Source: Saccharospirillaceae bacterium (GTDB taxonomy: Bacteria; Pseudomonadota; Gammaproteobacteria; Pseudomonadales; Oceanobacteraceae). Taken from it: a stretch of DNA of 64,000 nt. The stretch spans positions 1 to 64,000 of the forward strand of contig JAKVCS010000005.1 of NCBI GenBank assembly GCA_022448365.1. The letters are read 5' to 3'. This document shows, in pieces, positions 16,993-26,461 of the stretch (the first letter of the stretch is position 1; every line of letters begins with the position of its first letter). The position numbers and the translations under genes were made by a program. Below the pieces are notes generated by a model. It searched no databases. It had not been told where the DNA came from and saw only the letters and a list, made by a program, of their open reading frames with translations.

Positions 16993-17925
16993 ATGAGAAT
17001 GTCCGGTAACGATTCCAGCATCTTGTTAGAACCCGAGTTTTTTCTCGCGCAACGCCGCAACCCCGGCTGGCAGCAGCAATCTCTGCGTCAGCTTGAGGGC
17101 AACAATCACTTTGTTCACGCGACCATCAGCCCGGATATTCACATCACACAAAGCCACTGTTCGCTGCATCAGGACTATCATTGCGATATTCAGCATCCCA
17201 GCGCCACGACACTGATTTTTTATGGCGAACAGGGTATCAGCCACTTTCAGATCGAAGGTCATAACCAGTATCACACCGTACGCGCGGGTGATTTGTGGCT
17301 ACTGAACCTGCAACACAGTCAGCTAAAACGTGTAACACCGAAAGGCCAGGACTGTCGTCTGCGGGTGGTTAAATACAACAGTCAACGAATCGATCAGGCG
17401 CTAACCGATCTCGCCCCTCATCATGCGGGTATCCGTGCAGTGCGCCTGGCACGCCAGATTGCCCCTCCCGCTTGCTTTCAGCGACTGAGTCAGAGCCCAT
17501 TATTGTCCGCCACTGAACGTTTATTGGCTGAAGCGTTTACGCTGGAATTATTGGCCAGTTACCTCGACACCTTACTGCCCGAGACACATGTTTCATCACA
17601 TCCGGGCCTGAGTCCTGAGCTGAAAAAAGCTCAGGAAATACTTACCGCCGATCTCACCAGTCCACCGGGCTTGCAGCAGTTAGCGCAACAGCTGGGGATG
17701 AGCCATGCTCGCCTCAACCGAGAATTCCGTAAACATTACGGTCAAACTGCGTTTAACTGGTTGCGCCAATACCGCTTGCAGCAAGCCTGTCATCGATTGC
17801 GGTGCCAGCAGCAGGATATTACCGATATCGCCTTGCAACTGGGTTACGCCAATGCCAGTCACTTTGCTACCAGCTTCCGCAAGGCTTTTGGCTGTACCCC
17901 ACAGCAATACCGTCAGCGTCAGTAA
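16993..17925 (+). CDS. AraC-family regulator, PchR-like (siderophore-responsive)
   Basis: This 310-residue protein has an N-terminal cupin-like sensor region and a C-terminal AraC double helix-turn-helix (about 210-308). The DNA-binding half shows LQQLAQQLGMSHARLNREFR and ITDIALQLGYANASHFATSF ending in the FGCTPQQYR motif typical of PchR/YbtA-type regulators. These activate siderophore receptor genes when the ferric siderophore is bound. A Fur box lies immediately upstream, and MFS, TonB-receptor and methyltransferase genes follow. The start is ATG with GAGG before it. Confidence 0.9.
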   Translation: MRMSGNDSSILLEPEFFLAQRRNPGWQQQSLRQLEGNNHFVHATISPDIHITQSHCSLHQDYHCDIQHPSATTLIFYGEQGISHFQIEGHNQYHTVRAGDLWLLNLQHSQLKRVTPKGQDCRLRVVKYNSQRIDQALTDLAPHHAGIRAVRLARQIAPPACFQRLSQSPLLSATERLLAEAFTLELLASYLDTLLPETHVSSHPGLSPELKKAQEILTADLTSPPGLQQLAQQLGMSHARLNREFRKHYGQTAFNWLRQYRLQQACHRLRCQQQDITDIALQLGYANASHFATSFRKAFGCTPQQYRQRQ

Positions 17926-17974
17926 AACCCAGAACCAGCCGTTCATTATTTGTTATTGCCCTGTTCATCAGATG

Positions 17975-18025
17975 AAAGCGGTGTTTTTGTAGCCTGCTTA
18001 CCATAACCGCTTTGTTATGGAGGCC
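17975..18025 (+). promoter_or_regulatory. Leader with alternative hairpins over the MFS ribosome-binding site
   Basis: A perfect inverted repeat, CCATAAC (18001-18007) and GTTATGG (18014-18020), encloses six bases. It is extended by GCCT (17992-17995) pairing with AGGC (18021-18024), so the GGAGG ribosome-binding site of the MFS gene is inside the stem. An earlier AAAGCGG (17975-17981) can instead pair with CCGCTTT (18007-18013), which would break that stem. The repeat could also be an operator for the AraC regulator. Confidence 0.45.
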
Positions 18026-18030
18026 GTTGT

Positions 18031-19287
18031 ATGTCAGCCGAAAGCTACCCGATGAATAACCCACCGCACGTTGCTGTAAAGCAAGCACTGTCATCAAAGT
18101 TTTTGCTGTTTTTTGCCCTGTTTGCCAACGCTTGTGGCCATACATTTTTCCTGATCAGTTTCCCCCTGACCGCGCGTTATCTCGGTTACAGCGACCAACA
18201 GGCCGGTATGATACTTGGGCTATCAGCACTGGTGATTACCCTGGCTACTCCCATCTGGGGCCAGCTGTGTGAGCGCTTTGGACGCCGTCGTATCTTGTTA
18301 TCAGGCCTGACTCTGGCGTGTCTGACTTTAATTGCGTTAGCTACCAGTGTTATCAGTGCCTGGCTGGCATTACTGGCTGCCAGCAGCGCTTTTACTCTGA
18401 TTTTTGTCCTGCGGCTTGTGACCTCATTGGCGTCCGGTGCCCTGATGCCCGCCGCCCAGGCATATATTGCTGATACCACCAGCCGCGAACAACGCACGCG
18501 CGGCATGGCGCATATGGCAGCGGCTTTTGGTGGCGGCAGCATTGTGGGTGGCACCGTCGCCAGCATCAGTGGTCTCGATCATCTTTGGCTGGGTTACGTT
18601 TTCGCCACGGTTTTATTACTGCTGGCAACACTGATTTGCTGGCAACGTCTGCCTGACAGCCAACCAGCAACAATAAGCACACCGATCAGGCAACCATCCA
18701 GTCGACACCTCCTGCGCTACTGGCTGACGACGCTGCTTGGCCTCAGCTGTTACAGCCTGATGCAACAAACCACCGGTTTGCGCCTGCAGGACAGTTTTGC
18801 TTTTACCACAGATCAGGCATTACGCAGCGGCAGTGCCGCCATCAGTGCCGCCATGCTATTGATGGTAATCACCCAGGCCTGGCTGGTCGCCCGCTTACCA
18901 TGGTCGCCAGAGAACAAACTGCGTGCGGGGGCCGCCGCCTGCTTGATTTGTGCGCTGCTGGCGTTATTGCCCTCATTGGTCAGTTTTATCAGCGCCATTG
19001 TGTTATTCGGCCTCGCTTTGGGTTTGTTATTGCCCGCTAATCTGAGTCTGATGAGTCTTAATAGCCGCTGCGATCAACAAGCCAGAAATGCCGGTATCAA
19101 CGGTGTTTTTCAAGGTTTAGGGCTGGCATCCGGACCGTTACTGGGTAGCCAGCTACAACCGTTATCTGCACACGCCCCCTGGCTGGCACTCCTTGTAATA
19201 ACAGCCCTGTTATTGCTGCTCAGCCGGTCTGCCCGTGTTGCCACCTCACCGGATTTTTCCACTCCTACGAAGCAAGCAGGAAACTGA
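18031..19287 (+). CDS. MFS transporter of the siderophore cassette
   Basis: This 418-residue inner-membrane protein has about 12 predicted membrane helices. The MFS loop motif is CERFGRRRILLSG (after TM2), with a long cytoplasmic loop in the middle. GGAGG lies 8 bp before the ATG. It follows the PchR-like regulator and precedes the TonB receptor by one base, so it probably moves a siderophore or its iron complex across the inner membrane. Export of a siderophore product is the alternative. Direction cannot be decided from sequence. Confidence 0.9.
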   Translation: MSAESYPMNNPPHVAVKQALSSKFLLFFALFANACGHTFFLISFPLTARYLGYSDQQAGMILGLSALVITLATPIWGQLCERFGRRRILLSGLTLACLTLIALATSVISAWLALLAASSAFTLIFVLRLVTSLASGALMPAAQAYIADTTSREQRTRGMAHMAAAFGGGSIVGGTVASISGLDHLWLGYVFATVLLLLATLICWQRLPDSQPATISTPIRQPSSRHLLRYWLTTLLGLSCYSLMQQTTGLRLQDSFAFTTDQALRSGSAAISAAMLLMVITQAWLVARLPWSPENKLRAGAAACLICALLALLPSLVSFISAIVLFGLALGLLLPANLSLMSLNSRCDQQARNAGINGVFQGLGLASGPLLGSQLQPLSAHAPWLALLVITALLLLLSRSARVATSPDFSTPTKQAGN

Positions 19288-19288
19288 T

Positions 19289-21379
19289 ATGCCATCGAAA
19301 CCGTTACAGCCAATACCATTGGCGTTCTTTGCCAGTGTGGTACTGGGCAGCACGCCAATAATCGCCGACACTGAGACAAATGTGACTGACGCGCAACTGG
19401 ATACCGTCAGCGTCAGCCCACGTTATTGGCAGGAAAACAACCAAACGACCCCTTTCGTGGTCAGCAGCCAATTGCACAACCCTCAGGACAGCAGCATCTG
19501 GTCGGATCTCGACGCGCTTGATGGGCAGTTTGCCAATGTACGACTGGAAAACTCTTCGGTACAACAACGCTTGGTTATTCGCGGAAATAGTGCCGTTAAC
19601 ACCGGCTTGCAAGACCCGGTTGCCGTTATCGTTGATGGCGTCGCTCTGCCACTGGGAATGAATCAGCTACCAGCGCTCTTTAACTTCTCACAACTGCAGT
19701 TACTAAAAGGCCCTCAGGGAAGTTTATACGGCCGTAACAGTGAAGCCGGGGCGTTAATCCTGAGCAGTCCGGTGTTATCCGATTCGCTGCGCGGTTGGGC
19801 AAATCTCTCAACCATTCAAATCGACGGACACACTCAACAAACCCGACATAAAACGAGCGTTGGCGCTTCATCAAAACTGACAGCGAACAGCCGCCTCGGA
19901 CTTGCTGCATTGATTGAGCAAGGCGGATCAGGTTATTACAACGAATTCAATAACAGCGAAAAAGGCGGTGATATTGATCAGAAATCACTGGCAGCCAGTG
20001 CCGATGTCGATGTTAGTCAGGAGACTCAGATACGGCTGCGCAGCCGGATTGATCGCAGTGACAACGGCATGGCCAGAATGCGTTATGACACGGGTATGTT
20101 TAAAACCAATGCCTACCAAACTAATTACAATCGAGATGCCGATGATCAGCAAGATACCGATCTCCACTCACTGGTGATAACGCAACAATTCACCCGCGGC
20201 ACATTAACCGCTATCAGTGGTTATAACCGCTATCAGCGCAACTTTATCATGGATCTGGACGCGGCCACTTTACCAACCCCGGCATCGCAACTGGACCAGA
20301 ACAATCGCAACCTGTCGCAAGAAGTTCGCTGGAATTCCACATCGGATACCAACCAACCGCGCTGGTTAGCCGGCCTGTATCTGTTTGATGAGAATAGCGA
20401 TATTAACTTAATCAGCGGTGTACCAAGTAATAACCGGACAACCGATATACAACAAAGCGGCCACGCGCTATTCGCTGATGTTGAACTTCCGCTGGACCAG
20501 GCATTAACCATTAATATGGGTGGTCGTGTTGAACAGTTAAAGCAATCGGGTAAACAAACCCGCCGGATATTGCAGGGACCCGCGCAGCTCACCAGTCAGT
20601 ACCGTGATAGCGATAACACAAGCGAGTTTCTGCCAAGACTGGGATTGTCTTACCAATGGCATGATCACCTGTTATTCAGCAATCTCAGCCAGGGATATTT
20701 GCCCGGTGGCTATAATTATAATCAGGCCAGCAATCCGCAAAATTTCAGTTACAAACCGGAATATTCCGATCATTTCGAAACGGGTTTTAAAAGTCAGTGG
20801 CAACCCCAAACGAACAGTATCATCAGCGTTTTCTATACGCGCGGACGTGACAAACAAATTGCTGAATTACAGCCCGGTGGTGTACAGAGAATTAATAATG
20901 CCGCAAAAACTCTGGCCTATGGCATCGAATTCAGTTTACGTCACCGGTTTATAAATGGTTGGAAGGTATCAGGAGAGTTAGGCCTGCAAAAAACCAAGGC
21001 CGTCAAATACGATGCGGTGCTGTTCAGCAACAATCAACTGAAAAATATCGATTTATCGGGCCAGCAACTTCCCTATGCTGCACCTTTCAGTGCGGCACTG
21101 GAGCTGCAGTATGATAATGGTTCAGGCTGGTTCAGTCGCAGTCAGATACAGGCCAGTGGGGGAATTTATTTTGACAGTGCCAACACTGTGAGGCAGAAAG
21201 CGTATCAAATACTGAATAGCGAAATTGGTTATGAATTTCATCATTTTCGATTATCTTTGGCAGCGCGAAATCTGTTTAATCAACATTACCTGACACGTGC
21301 TTTAATCACTCCGAATGGTCGTCTGGTAGAAGATGGTCAGGCTCGGGAAGTCAGTATTAATCTAAGTGCTTTCTGGTAA
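19289..21379 (+). CDS. TonB-dependent siderophore receptor
   Basis: This outer-membrane receptor of 696 residues has a signal peptide (about residues 1-27), a plug domain (about 45-170) and a beta-barrel ending in the aromatic terminal residue of an Omp (SINLSAFW). The plug carries RLVIRGNSAVNT, DPVAVIVDGV and LKGPQGSLYGRNSEAG, the FyuA/pyochelin-receptor-like pattern. Two ATGs are available; 19289 is chosen because AGGAA lies upstream and the signal peptide follows. It starts one base after the MFS stop. The energy-coupling TonB/ExbBD genes are not in the window. The ligand is unknown. Confidence 0.93.
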   Translation: MPSKPLQPIPLAFFASVVLGSTPIIADTETNVTDAQLDTVSVSPRYWQENNQTTPFVVSSQLHNPQDSSIWSDLDALDGQFANVRLENSSVQQRLVIRGNSAVNTGLQDPVAVIVDGVALPLGMNQLPALFNFSQLQLLKGPQGSLYGRNSEAGALILSSPVLSDSLRGWANLSTIQIDGHTQQTRHKTSVGASSKLTANSRLGLAALIEQGGSGYYNEFNNSEKGGDIDQKSLAASADVDVSQETQIRLRSRIDRSDNGMARMRYDTGMFKTNAYQTNYNRDADDQQDTDLHSLVITQQFTRGTLTAISGYNRYQRNFIMDLDAATLPTPASQLDQNNRNLSQEVRWNSTSDTNQPRWLAGLYLFDENSDINLISGVPSNNRTTDIQQSGHALFADVELPLDQALTINMGGRVEQLKQSGKQTRRILQGPAQLTSQYRDSDNTSEFLPRLGLSYQWHDHLLFSNLSQGYLPGGYNYNQASNPQNFSYKPEYSDHFETGFKSQWQPQTNSIISVFYTRGRDKQIAELQPGGVQRINNAAKTLAYGIEFSLRHRFINGWKVSGELGLQKTKAVKYDAVLFSNNQLKNIDLSGQQLPYAAPFSAALELQYDNGSGWFSRSQIQASGGIYFDSANTVRQKAYQILNSEIGYEFHHFRLSLAARNLFNQHYLTRALITPNGRLVEDGQAREVSINLSAFW

Positions 21380-21384
21380 ATTCC

Positions 21385-22401
21385 ATGATCTATTCAGAAG
21401 TCATAGCAGATAAAAATTTCGCTAACAGCCAGCAACTGAGTCGCATGTTAAATGCGCCAGTTGCGTGGCAGCTACTGGAGCTGGCGTTGCAACAAAATCT
21501 GTTTGATCTGTTATTACAGCCCTCCTCTGTAATGCAGATTGCGCAGCACTATCAATTCTATCTCGAAGCCACTGAGTTATGGTTAAATGCTCTGACCAGC
21601 CTAGGGCTGTTACACAAGGAGAACCAGCAGTATTGTCTGACAAATGACTTTCTGCCGCTGCTCAACAGTCAGGCTGAAAATTACATCGGTCAACACTTAT
21701 TACAAATGGCCGCATTACGACATACATCGCCTGAACAACTGAAAGCACTGATGCGCGGTAAAGCTGTTAAACAATCCATGAGTATGGACAGTCCGGAATT
21801 CTGGCAAAATAGCCTGGAAAGGCTGCGTAGCTACCACAATATAATGGCACCCCAGCAGTTACGACTTTTGCAGCAATTACCACAATGGCGAAACATAAAT
21901 AACGTACTGGATGTGGGGGCAGGTTCCGATGTATTCGCTCGTCTGATCTGCCAACGCTGGCCACAGAAAAACGTCGTCGTTTCCGATTTATCCGGCTGCA
22001 TTCAAGCAATCAAACAGCAATCAGACAATATACCCGACAATATCCGGTTACGATCCGGAGATTATAATCGCTTTGACATCAAGGAGAAATTTGATCTGAT
22101 CTGGTGCTCTATGAATTTTTATTACGCCAATGATCTGCCAACCTTATTGCAGCAATTCTCTGAATGCCTGAACCCCGGAGGTTTATTAATCAGTATCCAT
22201 GAAGGACTAAGCAACGAACGTTGTCAGCCCAGCGAGCATATTATTGGTCGATTTATTCCGGCATTAAAAGGTAACAACCGATCGTTTAACCATGGTGAAA
22301 TTCGCAGCGCTATGCAGCAAGCCGGATTTTCGATGCTACCTCAACACATAATGATGTCGCTATATGGTCCACTGGTAGTGGATATTGGTTCTATAAGATA
22401 G
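21385..22401 (+). CDS. SAM-dependent O-methyltransferase-like protein in the iron cassette
   Basis: This 338-residue protein has an N-terminal winged-helix/dimerisation region (about 20-100, LNAPVAWQLLELALQQNLFD) and a Rossmann methyltransferase domain with motif I NNVLDVGAGSDVFARL (about 172-187). LIWCSMNFYYANDLP and GGLLISIHEG follow. The layout is that of plant-type and bacterial small-molecule O-methyltransferases. It starts 6 bp after the receptor gene and ends the cassette. Substrate unknown; a siderophore, its fragment or a catechol is a reasonable inference. The second glycine of motif I (GxGxG) is replaced by GAGSD. Confidence 0.88.
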   Translation: MIYSEVIADKNFANSQQLSRMLNAPVAWQLLELALQQNLFDLLLQPSSVMQIAQHYQFYLEATELWLNALTSLGLLHKENQQYCLTNDFLPLLNSQAENYIGQHLLQMAALRHTSPEQLKALMRGKAVKQSMSMDSPEFWQNSLERLRSYHNIMAPQQLRLLQQLPQWRNINNVLDVGAGSDVFARLICQRWPQKNVVVSDLSGCIQAIKQQSDNIPDNIRLRSGDYNRFDIKEKFDLIWCSMNFYYANDLPTLLQQFSECLNPGGLLISIHEGLSNERCQPSEHIIGRFIPALKGNNRSFNHGEIRSAMQQAGFSMLPQHIMMSLYGPLVVDIGSIR

Positions 22402-22465
22402 CCGCAGCGACCGTAACAAAAAACGGAAACCGTTGGTATTTAATCATCGTTGGTTATTCTAAAAA

Positions 22466-23719
22466 TTACAGTGTTCGCCTGGGTGGCATCAATACATTGG
22501 AGAAAATCAGTCCGGCAATCAGCGACATAAAAATTAAAAACACCTGGGAGCCAATCGCAACCTGATTCAGCATCATTTCACCGGAGATCATTGCGTTTAA
22601 CCCAATGTAGGCTTTGCTACCCGGTACCAGAATCACAATGCCCTGCAGTAATGCAATCGAAGCCGGCGCTTTCATCCAGCGAGCATACAGGTTGGCATAT
22701 ACGCCAACGGCCAGCGCTCCAAAAAAGATACCAATGGAACTGGTAAAATACACCATCGCCAGCTCGGCACAGGAATAGGCAATCACTCCGGCTAATATTC
22801 CCCAGAATGCGTCCTTTAATCGTGCCCGGAAAATAAATACCAGACAGATGGATAGAATAGGGACTGCCAGCCAGTGTTCAATTTCAGGCACTGAGGGTGG
22901 CACAACATAGGCAACGTCACCAAACATCGTCCGTCCGAGGGTCATCCCTAATACCGCGCCAAAATACAGCTTAAACAGCAGCATCATGGCATCCATCACT
23001 CGCGCTGTACCAGAGAGCAGATCGCGCGCCGCCAATTCTGCCAGACCAATTGTCAGCGCCAGTCCCGGAATAAAGATAATGATGCCAGACAAAATCACCA
23101 CCGGTATATTGATGCCGGGATCAAATACCGAAATAGCACAAGCCCCCAGAGCACACACGATGGCCGATAATGGCTCGAGCATTTCGGCCATGCGACGGGA
23201 ACGTTCAGAAATAAATACCAGCCAGTAAACGATAAAACCGAACAGTCCAGACCAGATAACATCATTCCAGCTGGTCTCCATCAACATGGCGAAAGCGGCG
23301 GCCGCAGCGGTAAATGAGCCACAAGTCAGTAGTACACCATAAGGATTCGGCCGAGATTCGATATCGGTCAGACGCTCAATCGCCTCCTGCAGGTTACGCT
23401 CACCAGAAGTCAGTTCATCCACCAGCTCATCGCAACGAGCCAGAGATCCCAGATCCAGCTCTCCGGGAGTCACCCGAGCAATATGGGTGTATTCCTGAGA
23501 GTGAACACCGGTTGACGCAGCCCCATCCGGTTCGCCATCGTGATTCAGTACAAAGGTCATCGAAGTGGGAGACACCAGAAAATAACCTTCCAGACCGAGT
23601 TTGCCAGAAACGTTCTGCAGGTGCGCCTCTAACCGATAGGCCGGCGTGCCGAACTTATGCAATGCCTTACCCAGCCGGATAATAAATTCTCGTTTATTTA
23701 AAAACTCATCGGCACTCAA
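22466..23719 (-). CDS. Threonine/serine exporter family protein (ThrE-like)
   Basis: This 417-residue inner-membrane protein combines a cytoplasmic N-terminal domain (about 1-130, FGTPAYRLEAHL) with two blocks of membrane helices, ten in all, matching the fused ThrE arrangement. The family exports threonine and serine. GLALTIGLAELAARDLLSGTARV is a typical ThrE segment. It stands alone on the minus strand, converging with the methyltransferase gene. Only a weak 5-bp hairpin lies between the two stop codons. Confidence 0.9.
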   Translation of the reverse strand: MSADEFLNKREFIIRLGKALHKFGTPAYRLEAHLQNVSGKLGLEGYFLVSPTSMTFVLNHDGEPDGAASTGVHSQEYTHIARVTPGELDLGSLARCDELVDELTSGERNLQEAIERLTDIESRPNPYGVLLTCGSFTAAAAAFAMLMETSWNDVIWSGLFGFIVYWLVFISERSRRMAEMLEPLSAIVCALGACAISVFDPGINIPVVILSGIIIFIPGLALTIGLAELAARDLLSGTARVMDAMMLLFKLYFGAVLGMTLGRTMFGDVAYVVPPSVPEIEHWLAVPILSICLVFIFRARLKDAFWGILAGVIAYSCAELAMVYFTSSIGIFFGALAVGVYANLYARWMKAPASIALLQGIVILVPGSKAYIGLNAMISGEMMLNQVAIGSQVFLIFMSLIAGLIFSNVLMPPRRTL

Positions 23720-23802
23720 CGTGTATTTACCTTTAATTGTGTGTAATCAATTTAACGGGATAGATCGAATGATCTCGGCCAGCTTATGTCAGCAACAAAC
23801 AA

Positions 23803-23829
23803 AAAAGCCAGGAACAACTCCTGGCTTTT
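23803..23829 (-). terminator. Terminator after plsC
   Basis: An 11-bp stem (AAAAGCCAGGA with TCCTGGCTTTT) and a 5-nt loop carry A/T runs on both sides. On the minus strand it ends the plsC transcript, just upstream of the co-oriented thrE-like gene. Confidence 0.88.
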
Positions 23830-23852
23830 GGTTTTCCGGGGTTGTTTCAGCG

Positions 23853-24608
23853 TCAGGAGTGGTACCAGACCTTGGATTCATCAGATTGGTTTCGACGCAC
23901 CGCCAGTTCGATATCCATCTCTTCAATGGCATCGGCCACCATATTGTGGCACCTCTCAGCCAACGCTTTGGCGTCATCGGCACCCAGACCATCGGTGGGA
24001 ATCGGATCGAGGAATTTAACCATTGCGGTGCCGGCATGCAGACACGTCAGATCAATGTTTTTATCCGATGACGAGTAAATAATGGGCACAATCGGTAAGC
24101 CCGCTTCAATCGCCAATGCAAAAGCACCGGATTTAAAGGGCAACAAACCACGTCCGCGACTGCGTGTTCCTTCTGGAAAAATATACACCGAACATTGCTT
24201 GCGATTTACATTATCGGCCACAGTGGCCATGGTTTCCCAGGCCTGAGCGCGATTTTTTTTATTGATGTAAATATTACCGGCTAACCAGAATAATAAACCA
24301 AAGACCGGTACATACTTCAGTGTGCTTTTTCCTAAAATCGCCACTCTGGCCGGGATCATCTCAGTGTAAACGAACACATCCTGATTATTCTGGTGATTGG
24401 AGATATAAACCGCCTGCCCCCCCTGAACCGGGTTATTGTTCACCGGCTCCAGACGAATACCCAACAGGTATCTGCCCCACCCCAGGATACGGGCACAGTC
24501 ACGGGTATTATTCCGATGAAAAGGGCGAACCAAACAAACAACCAGACCCATAAAACAGGCCACTAAAAAATAGCCGGTTAACAGAACAGCACGAATATAA
24601 AACAGCAT
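23853..24608 (-). CDS. plsC: 1-acyl-sn-glycerol-3-phosphate acyltransferase
   Basis: PlsC acylates lysophosphatidic acid to phosphatidic acid in the inner membrane, the second acylation of phospholipid synthesis. The 251-residue protein has an N-terminal membrane helix (about 5-25) and the acyltransferase motifs NHQNNQD (HX4D, about 73-79) and FPEGTRSRG (motif III). It is transcribed alone and has its own terminator. Confidence 0.93.
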   Translation of the reverse strand: MLFYIRAVLLTGYFLVACFMGLVVCLVRPFHRNNTRDCARILGWGRYLLGIRLEPVNNNPVQGGQAVYISNHQNNQDVFVYTEMIPARVAILGKSTLKYVPVFGLLFWLAGNIYINKKNRAQAWETMATVADNVNRKQCSVYIFPEGTRSRGRGLLPFKSGAFALAIEAGLPIVPIIYSSSDKNIDLTCLHAGTAMVKFLDPIPTDGLGADDAKALAERCHNMVADAIEEMDIELAVRRNQSDESKVWYHS

Positions 24609-24744
24609 AGGATTCTTCTCATTATTATTTTTCAGAATCCATTCCGGTTACAACACCCCGCAATTATTCGGTGGTGAGTGGATTGGCGCAAGTTTTTCTG
24701 GCCAGCACCGTTATTCCGTTAACAAAATCAGCCGAACAGAAGCC

Positions 24745-24785
24745 CAAAAAAAGCAGAAAAGCCAGGAAGCAACCTGTCTTTTCTG
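24745..24785 (-). terminator. Terminator after ilvA
   Basis: A 13-bp stem with one mismatch (CAGAAAAGCCAGG at 24754-24766 with CCTGTCTTTTCTG at 24773-24785) is followed, on the minus strand, by a run of seven T residues. It lies 30 bp past the ilvA stop. Confidence 0.8.
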
Positions 24786-24814
24786 TCAGAGCATCACCAC
24801 TGAAACAACGGTAA

Positions 24815-26344
24815 TCAGCGCAGGAACAATTGATAGGCTTCGTTATCGGTTTCATCCCAAAAGCGATAGCCTAATTCATTCAGATAGCCTTCCAGTTGAT
24901 GCACTTTATCTTCCGGCACCTGTAAGCCCACCAGCACCCGGCCAAAAGCGGCACCATGATTGCGGTAATGAAATAACGAGATGTTAAAACGCTTACCCAG
25001 CTTACGCAGGAAGTTGAGCAATGCGCCCGGACGCTCGGGAAATTCAAAACGATACACACGTTCGTCATTTACCGTATCAGGAGCATGACCCCCCACCATA
25101 TGACGGATATGGTATTTGGCAATCTCATTGTCGGTAATATCCATCACCGGATAACCTTTTGACTGCAATTCGGTCAGCAACTCGCCACGGGCATTGCCCT
25201 CTGCCCCCACTTTGACACCGACGTAAATACGGGCCTTGTCGTCGTCACCATATCGATAGTTAAACTCGGTAATGGGGCGTTTTCCCAACAAGTTACAGAA
25301 TTGTTGGAAACTGCCAGCTTGCTCAGGAATCGTAACGGCCAGAATGACTTCACGGCCTTCACCAATTTCGGCAACCTCTGAGATATAACGCAGGCGATCA
25401 AAATTAACGTTTGCACCACTCATGATGGCAACGAAGCTCTGTTCTTCACAGCCCTCTTGCTCTACGTATTTCTTCATGCCCGCCACCGCAAGCGCACCAG
25501 CAGGCTCACAGACCGCACGGGTATCGTCGAAGGTATCTTTAATCGCAGCGCAGATTTCATCCGGCGTGACCGTAATGCAGTCGTCGATATGGTCTTTACA
25601 CACTTCCCAGGTATTCTCACCAATCTGCGCCACCGCAACGCCATCAGCAAAGATACCAACCTGATCCAGAATCACACGTTCACCCGCCGCCATGGCAGCC
25701 GCCAAACAGGCTGACTCGGTACTCTCCACCGAAATCACCTTAATATCCGGACGCAGCGCTTTCACATACGCAGCAACACCAGCCGCCAGGCCACCACCAC
25801 CAACCGGAACAAAAATGGCATCGACCGGGTGGCGCATCTGACGCAGTATCTCCATACCAATTGTTCCCTGACCAGCAATGGTCTCAGGGTCATCGTAAGG
25901 ATGTATGTAGGTCATGCCTTTTTCTTCGACCAGCTTCTGAGAATAGGCATAGGCATCATCGAAGGCATCACCGTGTAATACCACCTTGGCACCGCGTGCT
26001 TTTACCGACTGCACCTTAATTTCCGGTGTTGTACGCGGCATCACAATGGTTGCTTTGATACCCAACTCTTTGGCTGCCAGTGCCAATCCCTGAGCGTGAT
26101 TGCCCGCAGAAGCAGCCACAACACCCGCGGCTTTTTCTACGTCACTGAGGCGCACAACTTTGTTGTAAGCCCCGCGGATTTTGAACGAATACACCGGTTG
26201 CTCATCTTCCCGCTTCAGCCAAATCTGATTGCCTAAACGCTCACTGAGAAAAGGCGCATAATCCAGCCCGGATTCAATAGCGATGTCATAGACGCGGGCG
26301 CTGAGTATTTTCTTCAGATAATCGTTGAGCAGTGTATTCGACAT
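24815..26344 (-). CDS. ilvA: Threonine ammonia-lyase, biosynthetic
   Basis: IlvA deaminates threonine to 2-oxobutanoate, the committed step of isoleucine synthesis, and is feedback-inhibited by isoleucine. The PLP-binding lysine lies in YSFKIRGAYNK (about residue 56). The glycine-rich phosphate loop VGGGGLAAG is at about 184. Two ACT-like regulatory domains occupy about 330-509, which identifies the long biosynthetic form rather than the catabolic TdcB. The 509 residues match E. coli IlvA. It is divergent from rpiA, as often seen in gammaproteobacteria. Confidence 0.96.
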   Translation of the reverse strand: MSNTLLNDYLKKILSARVYDIAIESGLDYAPFLSERLGNQIWLKREDEQPVYSFKIRGAYNKVVRLSDVEKAAGVVAASAGNHAQGLALAAKELGIKATIVMPRTTPEIKVQSVKARGAKVVLHGDAFDDAYAYSQKLVEEKGMTYIHPYDDPETIAGQGTIGMEILRQMRHPVDAIFVPVGGGGLAAGVAAYVKALRPDIKVISVESTESACLAAAMAAGERVILDQVGIFADGVAVAQIGENTWEVCKDHIDDCITVTPDEICAAIKDTFDDTRAVCEPAGALAVAGMKKYVEQEGCEEQSFVAIMSGANVNFDRLRYISEVAEIGEGREVILAVTIPEQAGSFQQFCNLLGKRPITEFNYRYGDDDKARIYVGVKVGAEGNARGELLTELQSKGYPVMDITDNEIAKYHIRHMVGGHAPDTVNDERVYRFEFPERPGALLNFLRKLGKRFNISLFHYRNHGAAFGRVLVGLQVPEDKVHQLEGYLNELGYRFWDETDNEAYQLFLR

Positions 26345-26461
26345 GAGATGGCCGTTTTACAGATTTTTTAGTTACTTTCGCAGTTCATGGGGCGCATTGT
26401 ACCCCATCAACGCATATAATTCCCCGAAACCAACCCCGTTATTAGCCAAGAGCAAGACTAA

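Noticed and set aside
24664-24855. 63-codon minus-strand frame between plsC and ilvA
   Set aside because: It covers the ilvA terminator and the end of ilvA in another frame; no start signal or protein-like pattern.
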